A stretch of 64,000 bases of DNA from Segatella paludivivens DSM 17968 = JCM 13650 (GTDB taxonomy: Bacteria > Bacteroidota > Bacteroidia > Bacteroidales > Bacteroidaceae). Below, in pieces: positions 33,456 to 41,131 of this stretch. Under the pieces are notes generated by a model. That model did not search any database and was not told the DNA's origin. It worked only from the letters and a program-made list of their open reading frames with translations. The translations under genes and the position numbers were made by a program. Location of the stretch: positions 1 to 64,000 of the forward strand of contig NZ_KB890649.1 in NCBI RefSeq assembly GCF_000373185.1, read 5' to 3'. Numbering within the stretch: position 1 is the stretch's first letter; each line of letters begins with the position of its first letter.

Positions 33456-34266
33456 GGTGTACTTCTCTAATTGCTTGGAAAGTCATTGTGGCGATTTTTT
33501 CAAGCGGATTAAGGCAGTATTGGAACAGTATAGTATAGAGGTTGGTGTGCTCCAGAATACAGAGGACTATTGGTGTCGCGACTATATGCCTTTGCAGGTA
33601 GCTGAGGATAGATTCGTGAAATATAGATATTTCCCCAACTATCTTGATAAGCCTTATGTTTGTGGCTACAGAACCGAGGTGGAAAAGCCTTGGAGTCATC
33701 TAGGTATTGATGATAAGTTTCTGGTGGATTTAAGCGACATCACTCTTGATGGTGGCAACATGGTGAAGACACCCTACCACGTCATCATGACCGACAAAAT
33801 CTTCACTGAAAACAAAAACTTTAAGCGTAACGTCCTCATCAGACGACTTGAGGATGCTTTCCAAAATGAGGTGCTGATAGTGCCATGGTACGATCCCCAA
33901 AAAGATCTTTGCGGACATACTGACGGTATGGTGAGATACATAAAAGGCTGTGAACTTCTCACAGATAATTACTCTAAGTTTAATGCACCATTTGCCGAGC
34001 GTCTTTACAATATATTGGAACAAAAAGGATATAATGTGAATGAGTTGGAATTGCCTTATGTTTCCGACTATTCTTGGGCGTACATCAACTTCCTGCAGAC
34101 CTCCAAGGTGATAGTTATTCCTAAGTTGAACTTATTGTCTGATGCATCTGCTCACGAGGATCTATCTTCTTTTTTCGACATTCCCGTGTTGCAAGTCAAG
34201 GCTCCAACTCTTATCAAAAAATATGGTGGTGCTTACAACTGCATGAGCTGGAATATCAAAGGATAA
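33430..34266 (+). CDS. Short agmatine/peptidylarginine deiminase-family protein
   Basis: This 278-residue protein starts at ATG 33430 (MLLSNETNKVYFSNCLESHC), inside the previous gene. Guanidine-deiminase motifs are all present: YWCRDYMPLQ (Trp48, Arg50, Asp51), ITLDGGNMVKT, LCGHTDGMVRYI (His and Asp of the catalytic set) and the catalytic cysteine in KYGGAYNCMSWNIKG (Cys271). It is 60-90 residues shorter than classical agmatine deiminases and lacks their PxEWxP N-terminus, so substrate preference is open: free arginine derivative, agmatine or peptidyl-arginine. There is no signal peptide, unlike secreted Porphyromonas PAD. Confidence 0.8.
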   Translation: MLLSNETNKVYFSNCLESHCGDFFKRIKAVLEQYSIEVGVLQNTEDYWCRDYMPLQVAEDRFVKYRYFPNYLDKPYVCGYRTEVEKPWSHLGIDDKFLVDLSDITLDGGNMVKTPYHVIMTDKIFTENKNFKRNVLIRRLEDAFQNEVLIVPWYDPQKDLCGHTDGMVRYIKGCELLTDNYSKFNAPFAERLYNILEQKGYNVNELELPYVSDYSWAYINFLQTSKVIVIPKLNLLSDASAHEDLSSFFDIPVLQVKAPTLIKKYGGAYNCMSWNIKG

Positions 34267-35155
34267 ATTAATTCTTTTTGTAGAAATATCGCTCGCTTAT
34301 CCCTTATAAACAAAGGTTTTGTGACATAAGTGACATTAAAAAAACTTTTTTATGCTTGAATGCTAACCCTCATTTATCTTTAGCCAGAATAGGTTTATAG
34401 AGAATATCCCCCACAAAAACTGCTGAAGAGCTTATTTGTACATAGGTTTTGTAAATAAACTAGCGTCGAAACGTCTATCCGCTGTCTATCAGTACGTTAG
34501 ATGCACTTTTTTCAAAAACAAAGTGTCGCGAAAACGTCAATTTGCATTTCCGTTTCTATATAGAAACGCAAACTTTACATCGTAGAAACGCAAACTTCGT
34601 GTCGTAGCAACAGAAACGTTTCCACGTAATAACGCAAACGTTACGTCGTGGAAACGTATTTTCGATAAAAAATAACAATAAAATAGAATCGAACTATCAA
34701 AAATAAATGTCTTGTATAAAACAAAAAACGAAATCAAGCAAAAAATGAAGAGTCTTGACGATCTGTTATTTAAAATATTTTCATCTATCTTGCAAACCAA
34801 AAAGAGATTGCAACAAACGACACAGTGGTGACACTTGATTAATTCAGATTGGAGATGCAACATACTGATATTCAGAGCATAGACACTTCGACACTGGTAT
34901 TTTTGAAAAACCCTATGTATGCGCGCGCGTGAGGATGGTGTTAAAGATGGCTTGAATGCGTTGGAGGGACTCTCGCTGATAGATGTCTGCGATCATCAGC
35001 GAAATCTGCGAGAGATATATGGGTTTCCTTTGTGCAGACAGATTGAGTACTCTTGCGTGTTATTCTCTCGCAGATAAGGCAGAGGTCGCAGAGGAATGCA
35101 GCAAGCCTGCTGCATTTATTTCGCAGATGTTTGTATCTTTATTGGTTTATGAAAA
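34267..35155. other. Gene-free region with repeats and relic-like sequence
   Basis: These 889 bases have no credible gene. They hold, in order: a GTGACATAAGTGACATT motif near 34320; a 22-bp tandem repeat at 34561-34664 with palindromes; a GCGCGCGCG tract at 34921-34929 just after CCCTATGTAT; and CTCTCGC (34970-34976) with its inverse GCGAGAG (35008-35014), plus further CTCTCGCAGAT-like words to 35070. The frame 34983-35213 is considered chance. The mix looks like decayed mobile-element or primase-flanking DNA, but that is only an impression. Confidence 0.5.
34561..34664. repeat. 22-bp degenerate tandem repeat, 4.7 copies
   Basis: Units of exactly 22 bases start at 34561, 34583, 34605, 34627 and 34649 (partial, 16 bases). 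Each begins TA-x-x-AAC (TG in the last) and ends in CG; the common core is AACGCAAAC followed by a variable T/C-rich end. The first unit overlaps a perfect palindrome, CGTTTCTA-TA-TAGAAACG (34551-34568). Units 3 and 5 carry CGTTTCCACG (34617-34626) and its inverse CGTGGAAACG (34647-34656). Exact two-turn spacing suggests phased protein binding sites. Confidence 0.75.
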
Positions 35156-37960
35156 TCAGTTGTTCTTCTTTGGGTTAATGTTAAATCGCCAAGCAAGTGA
35201 AAGCATTACATAACGAGGAATGCTGTTGTGCCATACTTCTGTTCGGCCCTGTGCATTCATGGCATATTGCGTGCTTGAAAGCTCATGTAGTAAATCAAAG
35301 CCTTGTAGCTTAGCTAGTAGTTTACCTTTGACGAAACTGCGGGTGAGCTGAGCATTCCAAACCCAATCTGTGGTATTCATCTCGGCTTGCTGATATCCTC
35401 TGCGTGCAAACATGGTCATGTCGGTAGAAATCTGGAAGTTCCACGGTAGACTTAACGTGGTGTTTAGTCCCACGTTATAGTCGCCTGCATGGATGTTGCT
35501 GAATCCCTCACGTTGGCTATTGATAAGATAGTAGTTGCCACCACCATGAAGTGTGAACTCATAATCGTCGCTGGCATGAAAAATCAACTTAGTTTCGCCG
35601 CCCATCTTCCAGTTGTTTACAATGCTGCGTTGAGTCGTTGTGAGTCCGCTCACTGAAGCTAAATCTACATTGTGATAGTAATTAATCCATAGCAGATTAT
35701 CGGTGGTAAACTTCTGAGCATTATCTAAGGTGCGCGTGTAGCCCATTCCTCCATTGGCATCCCAATTGCCGTTAACACTCATAGGGCGGAGGGTAGAGAT
35801 ACCTGTTGATTTATCGTAAGTGAGTTGGTAGGCTGTACTGTTGTCGGTCTTGTGCCAAGTAGTCCATAGGCTAAACGCCCGTTGATGTGGTCCGTGGAAT
35901 GTGGTATTGGCCTCTATACTGTATCGATGGATATCCTTTAAATCGGAGTTGCCTTCTTTGATATAAAGTGGTTCGCTGTCGTCGCGATAGTCGGTCATGG
36001 CTGTAAGGTCGGGAAGGTCAGACTGCAATTCTGCTGTTAGTCTCCATTCAGTTTTGTTGCTCTGATGGTGAATATAGAGCGAAGGTTCGAAAAACACACT
36101 CTTGCGCATCACGTCGTGACGCCCCATACGCTCATAATAGAGGTTAGCGTTGACTATGCGTATCGGCATTTTTAGCTGTACATCCGCTTTGAGGAGCTTA
36201 CAGCTAAGATCTTGATAAAAGAGGCTGAACTCATGTTGGTTGCGGTATTCGTGGTAACGGTAGCTGTTTTCTCCGTCAAGAGAACCGGCTAGTGCATTCA
36301 CCGCTGATGGCAATATATCAAATCTGCTACTATCTCTGCCTGCCAGTTTGTCTAATCGATAAAACAGATTAGAAGCCTTGTTGTAAGAATAGGTATAAGT
36401 ATATTCGGGCATGATAGACTTTTCACGGAACTGAAAGGTGTAGTTTGTATTGCCAGAGAGTTTAAGATGCTGATTGGGAGCATTGGTATATGGATTGCGA
36501 TAGTCTCTAGATGGAGTGCCTTGCAGATATTGTATATCTTGCATGGCAAATGTTTTTTGAGTGTTGCGGTTGTATTCTACAGACAGACCTAGACGCCACA
36601 TGTCGGTAACAAAGACCCGTAGTCCGCTTTCGGATTCTGCTCTGAAGTTGAATTCGCTCGATTCAATACTGTTTTCTGCAAGCAAACGGTTGACGACAGA
36701 AGTTGAGTCAAGTGTTTCCGTGTTCATATTTCCTCTGCCATTGGTGTGCTGATAGGAGAGGTTGAGGGAGTTGTGTGTGAAGACACCATCATGCCACAGG
36801 TTGAATACAGTATTATTTTTCCACAGATCTCTACTTTGCAAGTCCTTGGCATAGCTATTCTTGTAGGCGTCGCCACCAGGTAGGAAGGTCTGCGCGTTTT
36901 GCTTTGTTACATTGTCAGATGAAGTATGCGTATAGGTTATGTCACTGCTTAGCCATGTATCCATGCCATTGAGGAAGTTGAGATAGGAGAGTCCTGCTGT
37001 CTTAGTAGCCAATAGTCCATTGGGCATATCCTGTGGTTTCCATTCACCATTAAGTTCGGCGCGCTGATTGTCGTTGAGGTTATTGATGTTGACAAAAGTT
37101 CCGATTCTCTCTTTATTAGAGAATTTCATACCAAAGCCTCGCACTTGATAACGATCTTTAGTACCCATTCCGGTTTCTAGATTACTCATGTATCCAGTGG
37201 CATATTCACGTTTTAATCTTACATCCATCACATAACTTTGATCACCCATGTTACGCCCCATCATCACAGAGGCGGCACCTGCTTTATTAAACACCTTTAT
37301 CTTATTCACGGTGTAGGCAGGAAGATTCTCTAAAGCTAGTTTCGGATTGCCAGAAAAAAACTCATGACCGTTGACAAGAAGGCTCTCGACGTATTTCCCA
37401 TTAACATAGATTTGTCCATCTTTATTAAGTTTGGCACCGGGCAATTTAGCGATTAATGCATCGAGCATACTGCCATTGGCTAAGTTGAAAGCATTGGCAT
37501 TGTAGACTATCGTGTCGCCCTGCATCACCATTTTCAGCTTAGTAGCTTTAACAAGGACTTCAGGAAGTTCGTGAAAAACCTTCATCATGCGAATGGGCTT
37601 GGCAAAGATCGCAGACTGACGATTACTTCGTAGCTCACAATCAGTATAGGTATCGCTATAATTCTCCATCACAGCCTTAATGATGTATCGTCCCTTCTGG
37701 TTAATCTTATAAAAAATATAGCTTCCTATTTTACCACCTGTATAGGGGTTATCTTCAAGTTCAGCGGTAGTCGTGTCTATCACTACGCTATCCGCAGTCA
37801 TCAGTATAATTTTTGGGGTAAGCCCATCTCCGCTGATATTGTCCATTACAAGTCCTTCTATTTCATGGTCATAGTTCTTGCTCATAGCTTGAATGTTGGT
37901 GATGGCTATTACTAAAAGTGTGAAAAAGAAACGGGCGTGTAGAAATCTGAATTTAGTCAT
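35156..37960 (-). CDS. TonB-dependent receptor-like outer membrane beta-barrel protein
   Basis: This 934-residue protein has a signal peptide (FFFTLLVIAITNIQAMS), then a carboxypeptidase-regulatory-like beta domain (EIEGLVMDNISGDGLTPKII) and a plug-like region with ELPEVLVKATKLKMVMQGDT, IVYNANAFNLANGSMLDALI and LPGAKLNKDGQIYVNGKYVE. A large barrel full of amphipathic strands follows, ending AWRFNINPKKNN. This is the OMP_b-brl_3 group common in Bacteroidetes, related to TonB-dependent receptors but without a SusD partner. It follows, by 97 bases, a 66-residue peptide gene that has its own good promoter, so the two may form one transcript. The substrate is unknown. Confidence 0.85.
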   Translation of the reverse strand: MTKFRFLHARFFFTLLVIAITNIQAMSKNYDHEIEGLVMDNISGDGLTPKIILMTADSVVIDTTTAELEDNPYTGGKIGSYIFYKINQKGRYIIKAVMENYSDTYTDCELRSNRQSAIFAKPIRMMKVFHELPEVLVKATKLKMVMQGDTIVYNANAFNLANGSMLDALIAKLPGAKLNKDGQIYVNGKYVESLLVNGHEFFSGNPKLALENLPAYTVNKIKVFNKAGAASVMMGRNMGDQSYVMDVRLKREYATGYMSNLETGMGTKDRYQVRGFGMKFSNKERIGTFVNINNLNDNQRAELNGEWKPQDMPNGLLATKTAGLSYLNFLNGMDTWLSSDITYTHTSSDNVTKQNAQTFLPGGDAYKNSYAKDLQSRDLWKNNTVFNLWHDGVFTHNSLNLSYQHTNGRGNMNTETLDSTSVVNRLLAENSIESSEFNFRAESESGLRVFVTDMWRLGLSVEYNRNTQKTFAMQDIQYLQGTPSRDYRNPYTNAPNQHLKLSGNTNYTFQFREKSIMPEYTYTYSYNKASNLFYRLDKLAGRDSSRFDILPSAVNALAGSLDGENSYRYHEYRNQHEFSLFYQDLSCKLLKADVQLKMPIRIVNANLYYERMGRHDVMRKSVFFEPSLYIHHQSNKTEWRLTAELQSDLPDLTAMTDYRDDSEPLYIKEGNSDLKDIHRYSIEANTTFHGPHQRAFSLWTTWHKTDNSTAYQLTYDKSTGISTLRPMSVNGNWDANGGMGYTRTLDNAQKFTTDNLLWINYYHNVDLASVSGLTTTQRSIVNNWKMGGETKLIFHASDDYEFTLHGGGNYYLINSQREGFSNIHAGDYNVGLNTTLSLPWNFQISTDMTMFARRGYQQAEMNTTDWVWNAQLTRSFVKGKLLAKLQGFDLLHELSSTQYAMNAQGRTEVWHNSIPRYVMLSLAWRFNINPKKNN

Positions 37961-38057
37961 AATAAATGGGATTGGATTTTATTAGTGAAATTTAGCGTAA
38001 TTGAGAAACATACCATTATATGTCTCTGTTGAGGTTTATGAACTTCTTAACAAAGTA

Positions 38058-38258
38058 TTAGCCTCCCAACATGTAAGGCCATAACGGAATGAATGGTATT
38101 GACTTTTTTGATGATTTTCTTTTAGGAATATAAGCACAATAATCTTCTAGAGAAGTATATTTATTAATGTTTTTACGGCCGCTATATATTTGCCTAAATA
38201 CCATTTTTATTGGTGAGTTACCAATATAAGTAAAAGTCCTTGATACGTTTTTTTTCAT
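38058..38258 (-). CDS. Small peptide gene ending in Gly-Gly, upstream of the barrel protein
   Basis: This ORF of 66 codons starts at ATG 38258 (MKKNVSRTFTYIGNSPIKMV); the frame extends further up but across the promoter. The peptide is basic (SGRKNINKY, PKRKSSKKS), has no signal peptide, and ends in an unusual hydrophobic, proline-rich tail, IPFIPLWPYMLGG, with two terminal glycines. The promoter at 38292-38324 fits it well and lies 34 bases before the start. Not recognised. It may be a leader peptide, a substrate or regulator of the barrel protein gene downstream, or a small structural protein. Confidence 0.55.
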   Translation of the reverse strand: MKKNVSRTFTYIGNSPIKMVFRQIYSGRKNINKYTSLEDYCAYIPKRKSSKKSIPFIPLWPYMLGG

Positions 38259-38286
38259 AGTTAAAGTTGTAAATGTCAATAGATTA

Positions 38287-38318
38287 TTGCACAAAGATAC
38301 TAAAAAATCATATCTTTG
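38287..38318 (+). promoter_or_regulatory. Promoter of the esterase gene (divergent pair, right arm)
   Basis: TATCTTTG at 38311-38318 with a partial TTG at 38287-38289, 21 bases upstream. Both -7 boxes sit within the other promoter's spacer, so the two promoters cannot easily be used at the same time. Confidence 0.6.
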
Positions 38319-38325
38319 TACAAAA
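38292..38325 (-). promoter_or_regulatory. Promoter of the small peptide gene (divergent pair, left arm)
   Basis: The minus strand carries TATCTTTG at 38292-38299 and TTTTG at 38321-38325, with a spacer of 21 bases. It overlaps face to face with the plus-strand promoter at 38287-38318. Confidence 0.75.
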
Positions 38326-38432
38326 TAAATTAGAAAAAACACTATTTCCCTGTATAAATCACTGATAGTGTTTGTAAATCAATATGAACATATATAATGT
38401 ATCGGCATTGATATGATAAATAAAAATGAAAA

Positions 38433-39215
38433 ATGAATAAGTCAAGAATAGAGAAAGTTATAATTCAAAGTAGAAGTTTAAATAAAGAGATGTCTATGCT
38501 CGTATATTTACCTTGTGGATATGATGAAGGTGAGGCTTTTCCTACATTATATTTCATGCACGGCAGAAGCGGCAATGAGAACTTTATGACACACATAGAT
38601 TTGAATGTTGTTTCTGACAGACTGATAGAAGCTAACAGAATACGTCCTATGATTATTGTCTGCCCAAATATGGATAATAGTCGAGGAATAAATTCATCAT
38701 TGGACAGCAAAGAAGTCCTTGATTCATTGAATAGAACAATAAATATTGGCATGTATGAAGATTATTTTATCAATGAGGTAATCCCTGAAATAGACAAACG
38801 GTATAAGACGATAAAAAATAGAGACGGTAGATATGTTGGAGGAGCTTCAGCTGGGGGATATATTGCTCTTCATAATGCTTTTAGGCATGCAGATATGTTT
38901 TCAAAGATAGGTGGGCATATGCCTGCTGTAGAGTTACAGTTAGAAGATGAAGATAAAGCTTATTTTCAACACCAAGGAGACTGGGATAAATACGACCCAA
39001 TCACAATTGCGAAAGAAATGACGTGTGCCGATTTTAAGGTTTATCTTGATGCAGGAGACAAAGACGAAGGTGGCTTTTATGAAGGCTGTTTAATTCTAAA
39101 TAATATATTAAAAGAAAAGGGGATTGAATCTCAGAATCATGTTTTTGAAGGACATCATAACGTTGAATATATCAAATCAAATATAGAAAAGTATATGCTG
39201 TTCTATGGAAATTAA
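38433..39215 (+). CDS. Putative esterase (alpha/beta hydrolase, D-type)
   Basis: This 260-residue hydrolase belongs to the esterase-D/feruloyl esterase-like group. SLNKEMSMLVYLPCGYDEGE opens the fold, followed by TLYFMHGRSGNENFM (oxyanion strand). The nucleophile elbow is VGGASAGGYIALHNAFRHAD (GxSxGG), the acid lies in YLDAGDKDEGGFYEG, and the catalytic His is in VFEGHHNVEYIKSN. There is no signal peptide, so it is probably cytoplasmic, unlike polysaccharide-acting secreted esterases. The leader is about 110 bases from the -7 box. It is a single gene, divergent from the peptide/barrel unit. Confidence 0.85.
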   Translation: MNKSRIEKVIIQSRSLNKEMSMLVYLPCGYDEGEAFPTLYFMHGRSGNENFMTHIDLNVVSDRLIEANRIRPMIIVCPNMDNSRGINSSLDSKEVLDSLNRTINIGMYEDYFINEVIPEIDKRYKTIKNRDGRYVGGASAGGYIALHNAFRHADMFSKIGGHMPAVELQLEDEDKAYFQHQGDWDKYDPITIAKEMTCADFKVYLDAGDKDEGGFYEGCLILNNILKEKGIESQNHVFEGHHNVEYIKSNIEKYMLFYGN

Positions 39216-39390
39216 TGTGAAGAGTTTGAAACTAATGCAGCTTTGATTAACAGGGCAAACGGTATATCGTTGATTGCTAGGAAATATTGCTGTATTGCAA
39301 TAGATAGTGCAGAGTAATTTGCAGGATAACAAAAGGGGAATGAAATCTAACTTTTTTGTGGATAATAATAATAAACCGAAGTATTTTTAT

Positions 39391-39398
39391 TAATTTTG
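39391..39398 (+). promoter_or_regulatory. -7 box of fmt
   Basis: TAATTTTG at 39391-39398, 20 bases before the ATG at 39419. No TTTG is seen at the standard -33 position. Confidence 0.6.
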
Positions 39399-39418
39399 CG
39401 CTATAAACATAGAATCAG

Positions 39419-40396
39419 ATGAAAAAGGAAGACTTACGAATCATATTTATGGGTACACCCGAATTTGCGGTGGAATCATTGAAAAGCCTTGTTGAAGGTG
39501 GATATAATGTTGTGGCTGTTGTAACACAACCTGATAAAGCGGTGGGAAGACACCAAGACCAACTGCAACCGTCACAAGTGAAACAATATGCAGTGGAACA
39601 CAATCTGCCGATTCTGCAACCAGTGAAGATGAAAGACCCAGAATTTGTAGAGTCGTTACGTTCATATAAAGCAGACTTACAGGTGGTTGTGGCTTTCCGT
39701 ATGCTTCCAGAGGTTGTATGGGATATGCCACGCTTCGGCACGTTTAATGTTCATGCAGCATTGTTGCCACAATATCGTGGTGCAGCACCTATCAACTGGG
39801 CTGTTATCAATGGTGAGACAGAAACAGGAGTTACAACATTCTTTCTTGACAAAGATATTGATACAGGTAAGATTATTATGCAAAAACATTTCCCAATTCC
39901 TGATGACGCAGACGTTGAATACGTGTATGACGGATTGATGAAACTCGGTGCAGAGGCAGCAAAGGAAACAATTGACTTGATTCTGGCAAACGAAGGAAAT
40001 GTCGACGCAATGGAACAGTCTCAGTTTGCCGGTTCTGAATGTGGAGAATTGAAAGCTGCTCCAAAAATATTCAAGGAAACATGCCAAATTGATTGGAATA
40101 AAACAGCAAAGGAAGTACATGATTTCGTGCGTGGGCTAAGTCCTTATCCCGGAACATGGACAAACATGACAGAAGGTGAGGACAAAACTTCGGTGCTGAA
40201 GATTTTCAAGACAGCGAAAACTGATATCCATGAAGATGCCAAACCTGGAACTGTATTCAAGGAGAAAAATTCACTATACGTGATGTGCGGTGACTGCCGC
40301 CTAGAAATCAAGGAACTGCAAATGGCAGGCAAAAAGAGGATGGATGCAAAGGCTTTCCTGAATGGTATGCGAGACAAGACATTCACCCTTGAATAA
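39419..40396 (+). CDS. fmt: Methionyl-tRNA formyltransferase
   Basis: This 325-residue enzyme formylates initiator Met-tRNA using 10-formyl-THF. The start is MKKEDLRIIFMGTPEFAVES. The catalytic region is FNVHAALLPQYRGAAPINWA with the essential Asn/His, and the Asp is in TGVTTFFLDKDIDTGKIIMQ. The C-terminal OB-like domain (about 210-325) has FVRGLSPYPGTWT. It is full length. The next gene, a threonylcarbamoyl-AMP synthase, also serves translation (tRNA modification) but has its own promoter. Confidence 0.96.
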   Translation: MKKEDLRIIFMGTPEFAVESLKSLVEGGYNVVAVVTQPDKAVGRHQDQLQPSQVKQYAVEHNLPILQPVKMKDPEFVESLRSYKADLQVVVAFRMLPEVVWDMPRFGTFNVHAALLPQYRGAAPINWAVINGETETGVTTFFLDKDIDTGKIIMQKHFPIPDDADVEYVYDGLMKLGAEAAKETIDLILANEGNVDAMEQSQFAGSECGELKAAPKIFKETCQIDWNKTAKEVHDFVRGLSPYPGTWTNMTEGEDKTSVLKIFKTAKTDIHEDAKPGTVFKEKNSLYVMCGDCRLEIKELQMAGKKRMDAKAFLNGMRDKTFTLE

Positions 40397-40463
40397 ACGC
40401 TAAGTTTAAAGATAATATTAGTAATTTCATTATTTTTGTAGCGGTAAAATAAGTTTAAAGTAA

Positions 40464-40495
40464 TTTGGCAGTTCAAACTTTTTACTATATATTTG
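40464..40495 (+). promoter_or_regulatory. Promoter of the threonylcarbamoyl-AMP synthase gene
   Basis: TTTG at 40464-40467 and TATATTTG at 40488-40495 with a 20-base spacer. It fixes the start of the next gene downstream, at ATG 40523, not at the earlier in-frame codon at 40493. Confidence 0.8.
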
Positions 40496-40522
40496 CGCTT
40501 GAAAAGATTTATAAATAAAAAG

Positions 40523-41092
40523 ATGACACAACAGGAAGACATTAAGAATGCCATTGAATGTATGAGACATGGCGGAGTAATTCTTTATCCTACTGACACA
40601 GTTTGGGGGATAGGATGTGATGCTACTAACGAAAAGGCTGTAGCTAAAGTTTATGAAATTAAGCAACGTGACGATTCTAAGGCTCTTATCTGCCTTGTTG
40701 ATTCTGACAACCGAATGCAGAAATATTTCAGAAATGTGCCTAAGGTTGCATGGGAACTCGTTGAAGCAGCTGTAAAGCCAACAACAATTATTCTTGATGA
40801 CGCTGTTAATGTAGCTGATAATTTGATTGCCGAAGACGGAAGTCTCGCAATGCGCATTACACAGGAAGCATTTAGCAAGGAACTATGCTATAAGTTTCAG
40901 AAACCAATTGTAAGTACTAGTGCCAACGTAAGTGGCGAGCCAGCAGCTTCAAACTATTGTGATATCAGCGAGGAAATACTCAATGCTGTTGACTATGTTT
41001 GCTGGACTCGCAGACAAGAGCATAATCCACACGCTCCAAGCTCAATTATCAAATTGGGAAAAAACGGAGAAGTTACTATCATCAGAAAATAA
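40523..41092 (+). CDS. L-threonylcarbamoyladenylate synthase (Sua5/YrdC/YwlC family)
   Basis: This 189-residue enzyme makes threonylcarbamoyl-AMP from threonine, bicarbonate and ATP for t6A37 in ANN-decoding tRNAs. The start is ATG 40523 (MTQQEDIKNAIECMRHGGVI). Motifs are VILYPTDTVWGIGCDATNEK, IKQRDDSKALICLVDSDNRM, KPTTIILDDAVNVADNLI, MRITQEAFSKELC and PIVSTSANVSGEPA. There is no C-terminal Sua5 domain, so it is the short YrdC type. The ClC gene follows after 39 bases. Confidence 0.93.
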   Translation: MTQQEDIKNAIECMRHGGVILYPTDTVWGIGCDATNEKAVAKVYEIKQRDDSKALICLVDSDNRMQKYFRNVPKVAWELVEAAVKPTTIILDDAVNVADNLIAEDGSLAMRITQEAFSKELCYKFQKPIVSTSANVSGEPAASNYCDISEEILNAVDYVCWTRRQEHNPHAPSSIIKLGKNGEVTIIRK

Positions 41093-41131
41093 AGTTATAG
41101 GAAAACGCAAATAAAGAAAGACAAAATAATT

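Noticed and set aside
34561-34664. CRISPR array
   Set aside because: The 22-base units are contiguous with no spacers, vary among themselves, and no cas gene is in the window.
34983-35213. Plus-strand frame of 76 codons in the gene-free region
   Set aside because: No promoter, no family pattern, and it runs into the 3' end of the barrel gene on the other strand; it overlaps the CTCTCGC words. Considered chance.
30687-38258. Genomic island integrated at tRNA-Ser
   Set aside because: The accessory genes follow a tRNA, but no integrase and no second copy of the tRNA 3' end was found in the window, and a perfect terminator follows the tRNA immediately.
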